Part shown: positions 1 through 10,009 of the stretch, piece after piece | Layout of the letters: every line of letters begins with the position of its first letter | Numbering within the stretch: the first letter of the stretch is position 1 | Assembly: GCA_037178625.1 (NCBI GenBank) | Contig: CM074136.1 | Span: forward strand, 496,001-560,000 | Source: Skeletonema tropicum | Lineage: Eukaryota; Bacillariophyta; Thalassiosirophyceae; Thalassiosirales; Thalassiosiraceae | Direction of reading: 5' to 3' | Length of the DNA: 64,000 bases | The notes under the pieces: model-generated | Seen by the model: only the letters and a program-made list of their open reading frames with translations | Database searches by the model: none | Told to the model about the DNA's origin: nothing | Made by a program: the position numbers and the translations under genes

Positions 1-119
1 AAAGAACAACACCAGGGATTCCAACGTGGTCCCCCACCGTAGTACTAACCTGGCCCGACAGTGCTTAACTTCGCTGAGCAGACGGGAAGCGGTGCTGTCA
101 CTGTGGTATGGTCGTTCCT
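1..119 (-). rRNA. 5S ribosomal RNA, copy 1
   Basis: On the minus strand this segment reads as a eukaryotic 5S rRNA. The CCATACCAC 5' region, the internal promoter region around GAAGTTAAGCAC, the GGGCCAGGTTAGTACT block and a terminal helix are all present. The 5' end GAACGAC (around 117-111) pairs with the 3' GTTGTTC (around 10-4), so the mature RNA is about 115-118 nt. The 3' end lies at the window edge. It is identical to the copy at 861-979 over the shared length. The product is a structural RNA of the large ribosomal subunit, transcribed by RNA polymerase III from an internal promoter. Confidence 0.93.
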
Positions 120-860
120 GTCGCAACGGGACCATACAAACACTATAAACTGCATTATATGTACAGTGTATATATATATACAGTATGTAAGTGCTTACTT
201 AGGCATCAAATGGATCATTGATCGTCGAAGCAAGTAATAAGTAGGTACGATACTTCTTCATCATGGCACGGCCATTCTCGTCTCTTTGCTTCGCTATTCA
301 CAGATGAAAGCAACTACAACCGTTCTTTTCAAGAATGTTCTTTCCAAGAAGAACAATCAGTATTAAATCTCTTCTTTTGAGTCGTACATAATCAGAAGCA
401 CTGTACCTCCACAGTCACTTACATACCTAAGTAGGTGTGAACGTTCTCTAGTTCAAGTGATCAGACAAGTCGAGTACCGGAATGACACAACAAGTTGAAG
501 TTGCGAGAAATATCTCTGGGATGGATCAATCTTCACCTGCCGCTGCACCGCTGGCTGGTACAAATGCAGCGACAGATTCACTACGGATTCGAATCGAGCT
601 GGAGCCAATCTCATAAAGGGGAAAACGCTTCTCATGAAGAAGGAGCCAAACGAGGATCAGCTTTCATAAGTATGCATCTGGATGACACTGAAGATAGCAT
701 AGCCGGACGATGAGACACACAATACAAATTCAACGCAGCGAGCTTCTTCATATTAGACCTTAAAGAGCGAAAGGCCGAGCAAAAGAAAGGAAGAAGGCGG
801 GTAAAGTGCAATAATGTATCGTATTGTAGGCAGGGGCCAAAATAAAAGGCAACAGGAGCA
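120..860. other. Spacer between 5S rRNA genes
   Basis: This 741-bp spacer contains a TA-repeat (about 170-181) and no convincing gene. A 44-codon reading frame at 482-616 has a Pro-Ala-Ala-Ala-Pro-Leu stretch like that in the coiled-coil pseudogene at 4565, which may be a tiny relic of the same family; the similarity is short and weak. Confidence 0.5.
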
Positions 861-979
861 AAAGAACAACACCAGGGATTCCAACGTGGTCCCCCACCGT
901 AGTACTAACCTGGCCCGACAGTGCTTAACTTCGCTGAGCAGACGGGAAGCGGTGCTGTCACTGTGGTATGGTCGTTCCT
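861..979 (-). rRNA. 5S ribosomal RNA, copy 2
   Basis: Second 5S rRNA gene, on the minus strand, identical to the one at 1-119. Just past its 3' end the transcribed strand has a TTTT run (plus-strand AAAA at 860-863), the expected RNA polymerase III terminator. The two copies repeat at 860-bp spacing in the same orientation. This suggests the edge of a small tandem 5S array or dispersed 5S units. No other rRNA or snRNA is recognisable in the spacer. Confidence 0.93.
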
Positions 980-2270
980 AAACAAATTGCTTTTTTTTGG
1001 CATTTTGAGCTACAAATGACTCATCTTGCCAACGGGACTACTCATATTGCCAATCGTGACTACTCATAATTCCAAAGGCTACTACTAGCTTTATTCCACT
1101 GTATTAGCTCTTTTACCAAATTTGACCAATCTGGTTCTCCTACCTCAGACCACACCAACCTACATCCTTCTCTCGACACAACTCACCATGGCGCCGCTCA
1201 AATACCATTCGACACAACTTGCCATAGCACATCAAATTAATGATATCGTTGTATAAAATTCAGGTGGTATCTGCGCCACATCATCGCGCTAATATCCGCC
1301 AAATATCGTTCCTGTAACTACAATATTATTTTCCATATTATATAAGGAGCCTCGCTCGCTCATACATGTTGTTGCTTGCAATCCCCTTGCCCAAACCATG
1401 CTCGCAATCCCCCTCCCCCATCAAATCCGAACAAAAGCGGCACCTATCCCTGTAATCCTCATGATAATAAATACCACCCCGCCCAATATAATCTTTGCTA
1501 CTAATAATATACATAGATATCCCCCCCACAACATAACATGTAATTAAATCATGACATATCTGGTACATTTATTATTTATTGAGTTACTCCATAGAATTAT
1601 TATTATTACTAAATTCCTTTGATTATTATTCAGTTACCGTTATTGCTAATATATTAGTGCCGCCATTATGAACTTCTACTCCCTTGGAGTGTTACTATTT
1701 ACTATCACACAAATCGCTGCGCTCCAGATGTATTATTTCCATACACATGATTCGACGCTCCGCCACTCCATAGACGACGCCGCTAGCCCAGTAATTCCTC
1801 TACAAATCGCTTGCGCTATTTATTAGCTTCAATATAAGCCACCAACTGTTAAAATACTCCGGCTACTCGCCGAGGACGACCCATGACATTGGTGGATAAA
1901 GAAGCATTTGATTCGCACAAAATAACTCTACAGAATATTACTGCAGAAGTCAATCCATGCAATATTATTATTCAAATCCTTCGAGAATCACGTCGGAAAT
2001 GGTGCTGCTGTTATATTGGTGCTGTTTTTCTGCGCTTTAATTGTTCATGTAGTGTGCAGAAGCAGTAGTGGGGGGGGGGGAGTGGAGCGGCTGCCATTGT
2101 CTTAGGTGATTTTTTTGGGTGCGACGAGGGATGATGAGAACCAAAAAAAGAGGGGCCCTATGTGCTTTCTCACAAAAAGAAAGTGTAATGCAAACCACCA
2201 CCACTGCCAGCAACTTACCACCATCCAATCCAAGCGGCATGTGCTCAACATGGGGAAGACCTGCGTCATA
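980..2270. other. AT-rich intergenic region up to the gap
   Basis: No gene is supported here. The stretch is AT-rich with many ATTATTATT-like runs and a G-run (about 2071-2080). A 76-codon minus-strand frame (1338-1568) has several cysteines but no recognisable domain or codon support, so it is not called. Confidence 0.4.
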
Positions 2271-2770
2271 NNNNNNNNNNNNNNNNNNNNNNNNNNNNNN
2301 NNNNNNNNNNNNNNNNNNNNNNNNNNNNNNNNNNNNNNNNNNNNNNNNNNNNNNNNNNNNNNNNNNNNNNNNNNNNNNNNNNNNNNNNNNNNNNNNNNNN
2401 NNNNNNNNNNNNNNNNNNNNNNNNNNNNNNNNNNNNNNNNNNNNNNNNNNNNNNNNNNNNNNNNNNNNNNNNNNNNNNNNNNNNNNNNNNNNNNNNNNNN
2501 NNNNNNNNNNNNNNNNNNNNNNNNNNNNNNNNNNNNNNNNNNNNNNNNNNNNNNNNNNNNNNNNNNNNNNNNNNNNNNNNNNNNNNNNNNNNNNNNNNNN
2601 NNNNNNNNNNNNNNNNNNNNNNNNNNNNNNNNNNNNNNNNNNNNNNNNNNNNNNNNNNNNNNNNNNNNNNNNNNNNNNNNNNNNNNNNNNNNNNNNNNNN
2701 NNNNNNNNNNNNNNNNNNNNNNNNNNNNNNNNNNNNNNNNNNNNNNNNNNNNNNNNNNNNNNNNNNNNNN
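2271..2770. other. Assembly gap (500 N)
   Basis: Exactly 500 unknown bases, a conventional scaffold-gap length, so the true size is unknown. The gap removes the 5' part of the BTB/SAM gene that follows. Confidence 0.99.
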
Positions 2771-3466
2771 GCAGAAAGTAGATTCACGGAGGAAGTCAAT
2801 GATGCCATCAATACAAGATCGGCAACTCTTCAAAAGTTGGAACGGGATGTGATTGTCTTCGAAGAGTGTTTTAAGGATGAGGAACAATTCATTGACTTAT
2901 TCGCAAGCGGCAGTGTTAATGACATCGTCATGCTCAACATTAGCGGGACAAAAATGGATCTAAAACGTGATACACTTTTAGCTGTGGAAGAGTCAATGCT
3001 CGCTCAGCAGTTCAACGACACGAAATGGACGGAGCAGGGATGCGACAATGTGCGTGTCAAGGAGTGGACTCCAGATGAAGTATTCAACTGGACGAAAAGC
3101 TTAGAGGGCATGCAAGAAGACGTCTCGAATCTTTTCATTGAGAATAATATCAACGGGTCCGAGCTCCTTGCCTTGAACGAATTTGGGTTGGAAAAGATTG
3201 GAGTGCAACGTGTAGGTACAATCTGTCTTCTCTTGAAAGAGATCCAACAATTGGAGAAAGGAAGCCAAGATGTGGTGACGTTCATTGAACACAATCCATA
3301 CTGCTTTGGAAAGCTAATAGACTTCCTTCGACTCAAGCGTCTGAGCTCGATAGGACTGACTGTGGAACCGGCTCTGCCAGTGGTGCTTGAACACAAGAAA
3401 GAATTGTTTGAAAAGATGATACGGTACTACTTTCCCGGCGACACCTCGAAGTTAATCCTTGGCTGA
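2771..3466 (+). CDS. BTB(T1)-SAM domain protein, 5' end lost in gap
   Basis: The frame is open from the gap edge (2771) to TGA at 3464-3466, giving the last 231 residues. In order they show a coiled segment, a T1/BTB-type start (IVMLNISGTK), a SAM-like domain from about VKEWTPDEV through GVQRVGTICLLLKEI, then the remaining T1 helices (YCFGKLIDFLRLKRL) and a C-terminal IRYYFPGDTSKLIL. The order matches the second half of the full-length paralogue at 37862-39478, including the conserved AQQF-TKWTEQ and RYYFPG-SSKLIL blocks. That paralogue has a further N-terminal T1 domain, which would fall in the gap here. BTB/T1 domains usually mediate oligomerisation or cullin-3 adaptor contacts, and SAM domains mediate self-association; the specific partner is unknown. 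This copy lacks the Gly/Pro-rich FG tail of the paralogue. Confidence 0.75.
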   Translation, partial: AESRFTEEVNDAINTRSATLQKLERDVIVFEECFKDEEQFIDLFASGSVNDIVMLNISGTKMDLKRDTLLAVEESMLAQQFNDTKWTEQGCDNVRVKEWTPDEVFNWTKSLEGMQEDVSNLFIENNINGSELLALNEFGLEKIGVQRVGTICLLLKEIQQLEKGSQDVVTFIEHNPYCFGKLIDFLRLKRLSSIGLTVEPALPVVLEHKKELFEKMIRYYFPGDTSKLILG

Positions 3467-3743
3467 CTTCAGCCTCTGATATATATATATACGTTTATAT
3501 GTTGGTTCGATAGATACTCCTAGGTAACAACATTGCCTCTTACGGGGCCCACCAAACGTGCTTTAAATTCTGTTACACATTATTAACTAAGTGCCTGGAT
3601 CTCATTTCATTGCATATACGTCCTGTGCTACAGGATTAGTTACTTCGCATTTGCCCACATTCTCCTATGTCTCGGAATCATCCACAAGCCCTACTGCTGA
3701 CGAAAGCTCGTGGAGTCACTCAAGAAGAACAAGTGTCACTTAT
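3467..3743. other. 3' flank of BTB-SAM gene
   Basis: Noncoding. It contains a TA-repeat (about 3478-3491) just after the stop codon and no recognisable element. Confidence 0.5.
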
Positions 3744-4263
3744 TGATTATGTAATTCACTTTTCGAAGTAAAGTGAGAAAATAAGACAGGCGCAAATAAA
3801 ATGTGCTAGGGTAAATTTTGTTCTGCAGGCTTGGCGCTAGATATTTTTAAATTACCCTAGCTCATTTTATTTGCGCCTGTCTTAAATAAAGTTGTTAGTA
3901 GTATCATAGGTAGTGGTAGTAGTAATGGTATTAGAGCCTAAAGTAAAGCAGACTGTTGAAATGTAGCAATGGTGAGGGTAATCCAGGTCCATGCCAAGCC
4001 GGTAGCTACTCTGATCGCTTTTACATCGCTAGGAGTAGTGAGCTTGATCCTTAATACTCCAGAGCAGCTGGCAAAGCAGCTGGCCGATTGAATCAAACTC
4101 AGAGATTTTCAGTAGCGTAGAGAGGAGATAACTAGGTACATAAATAATGAGGAATACTTGCCAAAGTCGTGCATTATCCACTTCATGGCAAGCAGGCAAA
4201 CAACTTCGTAGCATACCCTAAAACGTATGTAATATTGCGTGATGCGGATCCTCAGACGTAATC
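3744..4263 (+). repeat. Direct repeat A, copy 1 (with MITE insertion)
   Basis: This is the longer copy of a direct repeat whose second copy lies at 5902-6297. The two share about 395 bp with high identity, from TGATTATGTAATTC to GACGTAATC. Copy 1 additionally contains a 101-bp MITE and its target duplication, plus small insertions (about 12 bp near 4070-4082 and a few bases near 4135). The pair brackets the coiled-coil pseudogene at 4565-5603, so the whole could be a retroelement-like or segmental duplication unit. The ends do not show TG..CA. Confidence 0.8.
3783..3883. mobile_element. 101-bp MITE with empty site in second repeat copy
   Basis: Terminal inverted repeats start AAGACAGGCGCAAATAAAAT and end in the reverse complement. 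About 30 bp of each arm pairs with one or two mismatches. AAAT lies on both sides (3779-3782 and 3884-3887). The second copy of the surrounding repeat (5902-6297) has the same sequence with a single AAAT and no insertion, which gives a direct empty-site comparison. The element has no coding capacity, so it is a miniature non-autonomous DNA transposon. The superfamily cannot be assigned. Confidence 0.9.
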
Positions 4264-4564
4264 TGGACACTCTCGGAACGAGAGTGAACCCTCGGACGAG
4301 GGTTTTGCGAGCGCAGCGAGCAAATCTCCCCGTGTTTTGAGCAGAATAATGATGAGCACACAACTCTCGTCCGAGAGAAACAACAAATCCAACGCATCAC
4401 CACCAAATACAATACTCATAGGAGTAGCAATTAGGGCAATACAATAGCAGTATCATTCTATTAATAATTTGCCACAGAATATTATTATTATTATTATTTT
4501 TGTGGCGGCAGACTTATACCAAGCAATCACATCATCACCACCGCAGACTACCGCAGACCGCAGC

Positions 4565-5603
4565 ATGAGTGCCGGCAGCAGCAATAACAACAACGAGGCG
4601 GCGGCGGCGGCAGTGCCCAATCTTTCTACCGCTGCACCGCTGGGTATATCTGATAATCCTTTAAACTGCTACGTAAGTTGATTGACAGAGTAGAAAAGTT
4701 AGAGACCTCCAATGCAGCTCGAGATGAAATGGAGAACACCGCCTTCAAAGCCTATTGGACCAGGCCAATATCCAGAACCAGGAAATGGCGGAAAAGGATC
4801 GAAAGATCAAAGATCAGGAGAAGCAAATCAAGAAACTCCAAAGAATGGTAGATGCTGCACAACAGGGGTCCCCGAGTTCCCCCATTCGTGAGTCATCCTC
4901 TCGTCAAGGTGATGATCGTCAAGATGATGATGTTGGAAGGAAGCGTCCACCACCCGTTAACCTTGAGGAAGACTTTGTACCACCTGATCCTAAGAAGACA
5001 AAATCTGCCAGGTCCACAACAACATCTACCCGGTTGGATGGAGTTCAAAATATCGCTGTGGATGATAAGGTGGGGGGTATTACTGTTTCAAGCGAGCTTG
5101 AGCGGATGTGGAAAGATCGTGTCCTTTTGAAGATGAGTGAAGATATCGAGGGAGAAGAGGTGCTCTCCAAGGAGGTTCTCTTCACAAAAACCTACACCGA
5201 CGTGCATGGGAAGCCTTCATTCAAGATCAAATCAGAAATGGCAAAATATGATGCAGGTATGTCATTTGTTGCTTTGGCCATAACATATCTGATGATGATG
5301 ACTGGGGGAATTGTGTGCAGGGGATCTCAACGATGAAAAGAGTAGGAATCTGTTTGCCAAGATAGAGAAAGATACTATGTTGAAAGCTGGTGAGATGAAA
5401 AACAGTTCAAGAAAGATGGCAAAGCGAAGGAGAGAGTTAAGGCTACTGTCCACAGCCTCGGAACTAGGCTCAAAGACTGCGAGAAAGACAGGAAGGAGAG
5501 TGATAAAACTTTTGAAATGAAGGCTTATGGTTTGGAGAAGGCTACTGGAAAACAAAGAAAGCAGAATAGTTTGTTTTCTCATTTTACTACTAAGAAGAAG
5601 TAA
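4565..5603 (+). pseudogene. Coiled-coil protein gene, frameshifted
   Basis: This is a broken gene with one intron. The start ATG at 4565 opens a low-complexity N-terminus (NNNNEAAAAA). A coiled coil follows, split by two apparent 1-nt deletions (around 4665 and 4755) into RVEKLETSNAARDEMENT and then LLDQANIQNQEMAEKDRKI. A basic/acidic linker (GRKRPPPVN, PPDPKKTKSA) leads to a conserved-looking domain (around 5090-5250). A 64-bp GT-AG intron lies at 5257-5320. A third shift near 5398 moves the frame to a C-terminal end with KQRKQNSLFSHFTTKKK and TAA at 5601-5603. That end resembles a PCNA-interacting (PIP-like) box plus basic tail; this is an inference. With three independent shifts in 1 kb while neighbours are intact, decay is likelier than sequencing error. 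The family is not recognised. Confidence 0.6.
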
Positions 5604-5800
5604 GTTATTGTGTTATTGTTAGTGTTAGAGTTTCTTGCTCTACTTTGAGTTGGCTTTTGAGAAGTCGGAGAGCTTGGCGAAGCGGGGGGTGGTGGCCCAG
5701 TAGGGGAGGAGGTAGGAGAGAAGGAGGGGAGGAAGCTGACGGACAGACGCTCTCGGACTCTCGGATTTCCCTCTATTTCCGAGAGAAACAGGTTTGTCCC

Positions 5801-5904
5801 CGTAATCAGTTAATCAATCGTGGATTTTCCTCTACTTATTGTACGCCCGCTCACTCGTCAAGGCCTGTGTGTTGCGCGTGTATGTAGATTTAGCACTTCA
5901 ATGA
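5801..5904 (+). repeat. Direct repeat B, copy 1
   Basis: About 103 bp, from CGTAATCAGT to CTTCAATGA, repeated almost exactly at 6291-6393. Copy 2 of repeat A sits precisely between the two B copies, sharing TGA with B1 and CGTAATC with B2. Confidence 0.85.
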
Positions 5905-6297
5905 TTATGTAATTCACTTTTCGAAGTAAAGTGAGAAAATAAAGTTGTTAGTAGTATCATAGGTAGTGGTAGTAGTAATGGTATTAGAGCCTAAAGTAAA
6001 GCAGACTGTTGAAATGTAGCAATGGTGAGGGTAATCCAGGTCCATGCCAAGCCGGTAGCTACTCTGATCGCTTTTACATCGCTAGGAGTAGTGAGCTTGA
6101 TCCTTAATACTCCAGAGCAGCTGGCCGATTGAATCAAACTCAGAGATTTTCAGTAGCGTAGAGAGGAGATAACTACATAAATGAGGAATACTTGCCAAAG
6201 TCGTGCATTATCCACTTCATGGCAAGCAGGCAAACAACTTCGTAGCATACCCTAAAACGTATGTAATATTGCGTGATGCGGATCCTCAGACGTAATC
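5902..6297 (+). repeat. Direct repeat A, copy 2 (empty MITE site)
   Basis: Second copy of the repeat at 3744-4263, lacking the 101-bp MITE. It carries small deletions relative to copy 1. Confidence 0.85.
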
Positions 6298-6393
6298 AGT
6301 AATCAATCGTGGATTTTCCTCTACTTATTGTACGCCCGCTCACTCGTCAAGGCCTGTGTGTTGCGCGTGTATGTAGATTTAGCACTTCAATGA
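6291..6393 (+). repeat. Direct repeat B, copy 2
   Basis: Second copy of the repeat at 5801-5904, one base shorter near its start. It is followed by a short tandem GAGATTTCGCAAAT duplication (about 6392-6420). Confidence 0.85.
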
Positions 6394-6718
6394 GATTTCG
6401 CAAATGAGATTTCGCAAATACCGGTGCAACTTATTTAACGATTCCATTTTTTGCTGCGCGCGCAGACTCAGATTTTGTATGTACCAGCCCCGAAGTATGA
6501 CTCCTCCGACATCCGCGACCATTACATCATAAGTACCAGCCAGAGCAGGGTAGAGTCGGAGAAGACACTACACCTATGTACTGCTTCAAGATTACACTTT
6601 TACTTCTGGCTTGAAAATGATGTCTTCCAGCTCGTGCTGGTAGAAGCAACTCAATGTATCAGTATCATACTCTTTTTCATTGAAACATACAGACATCCCT
6701 CCCTTCATTCAAGTAAGC

Positions 6719-7249
6719 ATGAATGCTCTCAAGTACACTGTGCCAACGAAACAGCATGATGGAGGTGTCAGGCCCACTAATTCTAAGCCTCGCCGAGGTG
6801 GAGACCCAGATGCAGATGCATTCTCTCGTTATTCAAGCAACCTATTCCGAATGAAGACCTTACTGCTGTTTCCCGAAGAAGAAGATGGCGTTGATGATTT
6901 GGAGGCTGCTGGAAAGATTAATGAAATCTTCAGGAATGCTGGCCTGAGTGACCTCCTTGATATCAATCACCTTGGCAATGGCAATGCAGGTGATGCCTCC
7001 TCCAAGCGCCGGCGAGGTAACACCTCAGGATGCGTTGAACATGGATGTTCACGCAAGACGAGGCTGTCTTTTGAACTTCATCCTGTCTTGCTCCTACACG
7101 ACATCATGGAACAGATTTACCTGGCAGAAAGCGCCAGAGATATTTCCGACGACGAAGAGGAATCCGAAGACGAAGAACAGCCGAACAAGGGCCGCAAGGA
7201 CAAGGAGCACGACATGAAAGAAGCTTCATTTGATGGCTGCAAAATGTAA
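6719..7249 (+). CDS. Hypothetical protein with acidic C-terminal region
   Basis: I do not recognise this gene. The frame is open from 6680; ATG 6719 (MNALKYTVPTKQ) is taken because the upstream residues look like 5'UTR, but ATG 6680 is possible. The product is about 176 residues. It has a basic N-terminus (KPRRGG), an FPEEEDGVDDLE acidic patch, a Lys-Arg cluster (SKRRRGN), a middle hydrophobic stretch (LHPVLLLHDIMEQIYL) and a strongly acidic ISDDEEESEDEEQ segment before a KGRKDKEHD tail. No signal peptide or membrane segment is seen. The charge pattern suggests a nuclear or nucleic-acid-associated protein, but that is only inference. Confidence 0.5.
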   Translation: MNALKYTVPTKQHDGGVRPTNSKPRRGGDPDADAFSRYSSNLFRMKTLLLFPEEEDGVDDLEAAGKINEIFRNAGLSDLLDINHLGNGNAGDASSKRRRGNTSGCVEHGCSRKTRLSFELHPVLLLHDIMEQIYLAESARDISDDEEESEDEEQPNKGRKDKEHDMKEASFDGCKM

Positions 7250-7920
7250 ACTACGAGCCACATTGAAGGGACGTGAACTTATTGAGAGATGTTAAGGACT
7301 AATGTTGCTTTCGTAATAGTAGTAGTAGTAACGAAATGTAACCGATAATGTTACTGTAATCCTTTTTCAACTGCCCCAAATTTACGCTAAGCCAGTTACA
7401 ATGAATCTGCGCTGTTGGAAGTGATGTATCGCGTTATTGGCATCCAACAAAAGAAATAGATAACTTTGATTTGAAACGTTGACTCTTGACGTAAATCATC
7501 ACATCTCTTACTCTTCCTGTAGTGGTAGTTCATACCGTTTTCTTTCTGTTTTTCTAATGGTCATATTCTTAGTACTTGTCCTCAGCAGGCGGCCGGTGAT
7601 GAAGGGAGGATTGGGTTGGAAATCCCCTTGCAGTGGCCAGATCGTTTGTGGGCTCTGATCCAGGCTTCGTTCAAGCTTGAGCTTGTAGCTTGAAAATGGT
7701 GTGTTGGTTTGAGGAGAGGCTTGACAAGGGAATATTGGGGATTTTTGGTGGATATGAGGGTAATTTATGGGTATTTTGAGCTCATTTATACCCGATATTG
7801 TGTATGTAGTTGTGGGCCCCACGTGGGCGCCGCCAACAACAAGGTACGCCCACTATCGCACCAACCCGACATTTGTGTGAACGGAAGTCAAATAAACTGG
7901 ATACATAGTTACTAAACAAA
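7250..7920. other. Intergenic region
   Basis: It contains a short TAGTAGTAGTAG microsatellite (about 7317-7330). Reading frames here have no domain or composition support. No gene is called. Confidence 0.4.
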
Positions 7921-8380
7921 ATGTGCTTGGCTCGATCAAGTTGTTAGTAAGAGGCAATTCTTCCGCTTTAAGGAATTTTGATCAGAGTGGCGCAATACCT
8001 TTGCATGTGGCGTGCCAATAATATCATGATTCCACTGATGTTATGCGTTACTTGATTGCCTGGCACAGTGGATAGGGATGGTAATACAGCCCTCCATTAT
8101 GCTTGCCGCAGTGCAAAGTATGACACAATAGCAACGCTTCTCGAAGATTATGGTGCTATATCAGTATCTAAAGAATGCTCACAAGAAGCTTCCGATTGAT
8201 TTGCTTTGGGAAAGTAATGAAGTGGAAGATAGGGAAAGCATCGAATACACAGAGAGTGTCTTTCGGCTACTGAAGGCGTATCCCGAGACTGTGATGACTG
8301 CAATGATGGAAAAGCATGCTAGGGCTGGGCACTGTTCAACTCAGAATAGAAGTAGAAGGAAGAGAAAGTTTGGCAAATGA
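7921..8380 (+). pseudogene. Ankyrin-repeat protein, 5'-truncated relic
   Basis: The DNA matches the last third of the intact ankyrin gene at 16427-17974, from the GSIKLLVRGN repeat to the C-terminal basic tail (RRKRKFGK) and stop at 8378-8380. It lacks everything upstream and has lost a block after the DVMRYLI equivalent (around 8060). There are also stops and shifts: a TAA near 8019 and a missing base near 8171 where the parent reads SRKNAHKKL. The noncoding similarity continues past the stop to about 8515, so this was a DNA-level duplication rather than a processed copy. It is probably not functional. Confidence 0.85.
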
Positions 8381-9490
8381 ATACTTTCATTATATTGCCT
8401 GTAATACGAACTACTATCATCACCATTAGCCCTAGCGATATTGCTTGACTTTAATTTTTGTCTCCAACACTCTACAAGAATTGTAGAATCAGTCTACAGA
8501 GGAGTGGACCAACAAAGCAACTATAGACGCACGGACTGGAATGACAGGCTTCAGAGCAGCAGCGATGTGTAATACTCGTGAAAAAGCAAGAGTCGGAAGT
8601 CGGAACAGACGGAAGAACAGCACCGGAAAGAGCTGTGACAAATTACAAACACTCGTAGGTAAAGAAGAGAAGAATTGAGTGAGTGATGCACAGAAAGAGA
8701 AAGAGCGCCGCATAGGAATAGGATTAAGTATGCGATCGATGGGTCACAGTTGAGGAGAAACAATGTACGTGCAGTACAAGTAGAACAGAGAGATTGGAGA
8801 GGCAAATATGCTGATGAGACTGAGATGCCGAGAGGAAGAAAGACAGTTACTCCTGCCTATTCAATAAATAAGTAAGCTTGAGCTGCTGCGTACAATAAGT
8901 ACGTATATTAACCCGGATTTGCAACCCAAGTAGCAAAAGCTACAGAGGAATTCGTAGCGTGAATACAATAAAAATATATCACGGTCAGGAGCGTGATATG
9001 TCGGTCTTAATTGTGGTATTTTATGGTCATTTTGCAACCGAAGTTGCAAAAATCCTTGCAAAAGAGCATGCTTTTTGCAACTTTTGCAACCCAAAGTAAA
9101 CGCAGTGTGACAGCGCAGAGCGGTCATTGGTCACACTTCTTCTCCATCGCTCCGGCGCCGATCACCATCACCATACAGCTAGATCAACACACTATCATCT
9201 ACGACCCTGCGATAGCAGAATACATTGTATGACGATCCCACAAGGCCGCTGAATCGAATGGTATGACTGATGTCGAACGTTATATCGATTATCTAGTAGA
9301 GAGACGTATCGTCCATACCATACATCAGGGCTGACATATATTGTGTATGTGTGCCGACACAAATATCACGTTTGGTGTAATGAAAAACGAGTAATAGTAT
9401 AGAGGATTATGTACGGGGTACAATGATGGCGCACTCACTACATACATGGGTATCGTACCAAACCCCCGAAACAATTCATTGCAATTGCAA
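8381..9490. other. Intergenic region; first 130 bp match an ankyrin-gene 3' flank
   Basis: 8381-8515 resembles 17975-18125, the 3' flank of the intact paralogue. Around 8911-9090 there is a cluster of TTGCAA motifs in both orientations (for example TTTTGCAACC and GTTGCAAAA). No gene is supported. Confidence 0.45.
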
Positions 9491-10009
9491 TTAATTGCAA
9501 TTAATTGCAATTGCCAATTAATTTTTAGTGTTTTTCAGCTCGATAATTGTGAAGTATTTGTACAATTTTTGTCTTGATCGGTGTTGTCAGAGTCTTGTTA
9601 GGTCTTGTTCCTCATCATTTCTTTCAGCTTCCAGCGCATCAGGTGTGTGACGTGTTTTTTGCCACGCACAGCACCCACCCCAGCCCCACCGCACAGCCGC
9701 ACTCATTCCTCCGCTATGGCTGCACGCTTAGCAGGACACAACTTCCCTGTGCATTGGAATCCTCCATCACCACTATGTCTGCCTACGCTGTACAAGAGCA
9801 GCAAAAGATCGGAGCGAAGGACGGAGTTGTCGTGTGCATGGGCGTCGAGTACTATGAGAACGACAGCCTCAATAGTAAATATGATGTTGGCACGAACATG
9901 ATGCGGATCAAATGCCCAAACTGTGTTTTGAAAGGCTCAAGGAATTTAAGGCAGTGGAATTGTGATAATTGAAATTAATTGCAATTAATTGTAATTGTCA
10001 ATTAATTTT
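9491..10009 (+). repeat. AT-rich 36-bp direct repeats around a small ORF
   Basis: A TTAATTGCAA-based repeat at about 9491-9526 recurs at about 9974-10009, with the same order of TTAATTGCAA, TTAATTG, AATTG and CAATTAATTTT. The first is followed by TAG and the second by CAG, so either could end an intron. The block between them holds the small reading frame at 9775-9972. Confidence 0.5.
9775..9972 (+). CDS. Small hypothetical protein with CxxC motif
   Basis: A 65-residue frame starting at ATG 9775. It ends in a Cys-containing segment (MRIKCPNC, later WNCDN) that could be part of a zinc-binding ribbon. The family is not recognised. It may equally be a chance frame or an exon of a gene whose other parts have decayed. 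Upstream in-frame sequence (from 9574) is low-complexity and probably untranslated. Confidence 0.25.
   Translation: MSAYAVQEQQKIGAKDGVVVCMGVEYYENDSLNSKYDVGTNMMRIKCPNCVLKGSRNLRQWNCDN

Noticed and set aside
1338..1568. Cys-containing 76-codon minus-strand frame
   Set aside because: AT-rich surroundings, no domain or homologue recognised, start context poor.
2102..2887. Long reading frames across the N gap on both strands
   Set aside because: They are open only because unknown bases hide stop codons; only the part right of 2771 has homology support.
4672..4688. Two possible 16-nt GT..AG mini-introns in the coiled-coil gene (4673-4688 and about 5391-5406)
   Set aside because: Removing the first does not restore the coiled-coil frame, and 16 nt is too short for normal splicing; single-base losses explain the data better.
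9041..9090. TTGCAA cluster as a regulatory array
   Set aside because: Short AT-rich hexamers recur by chance in this region and lie near no supported gene.
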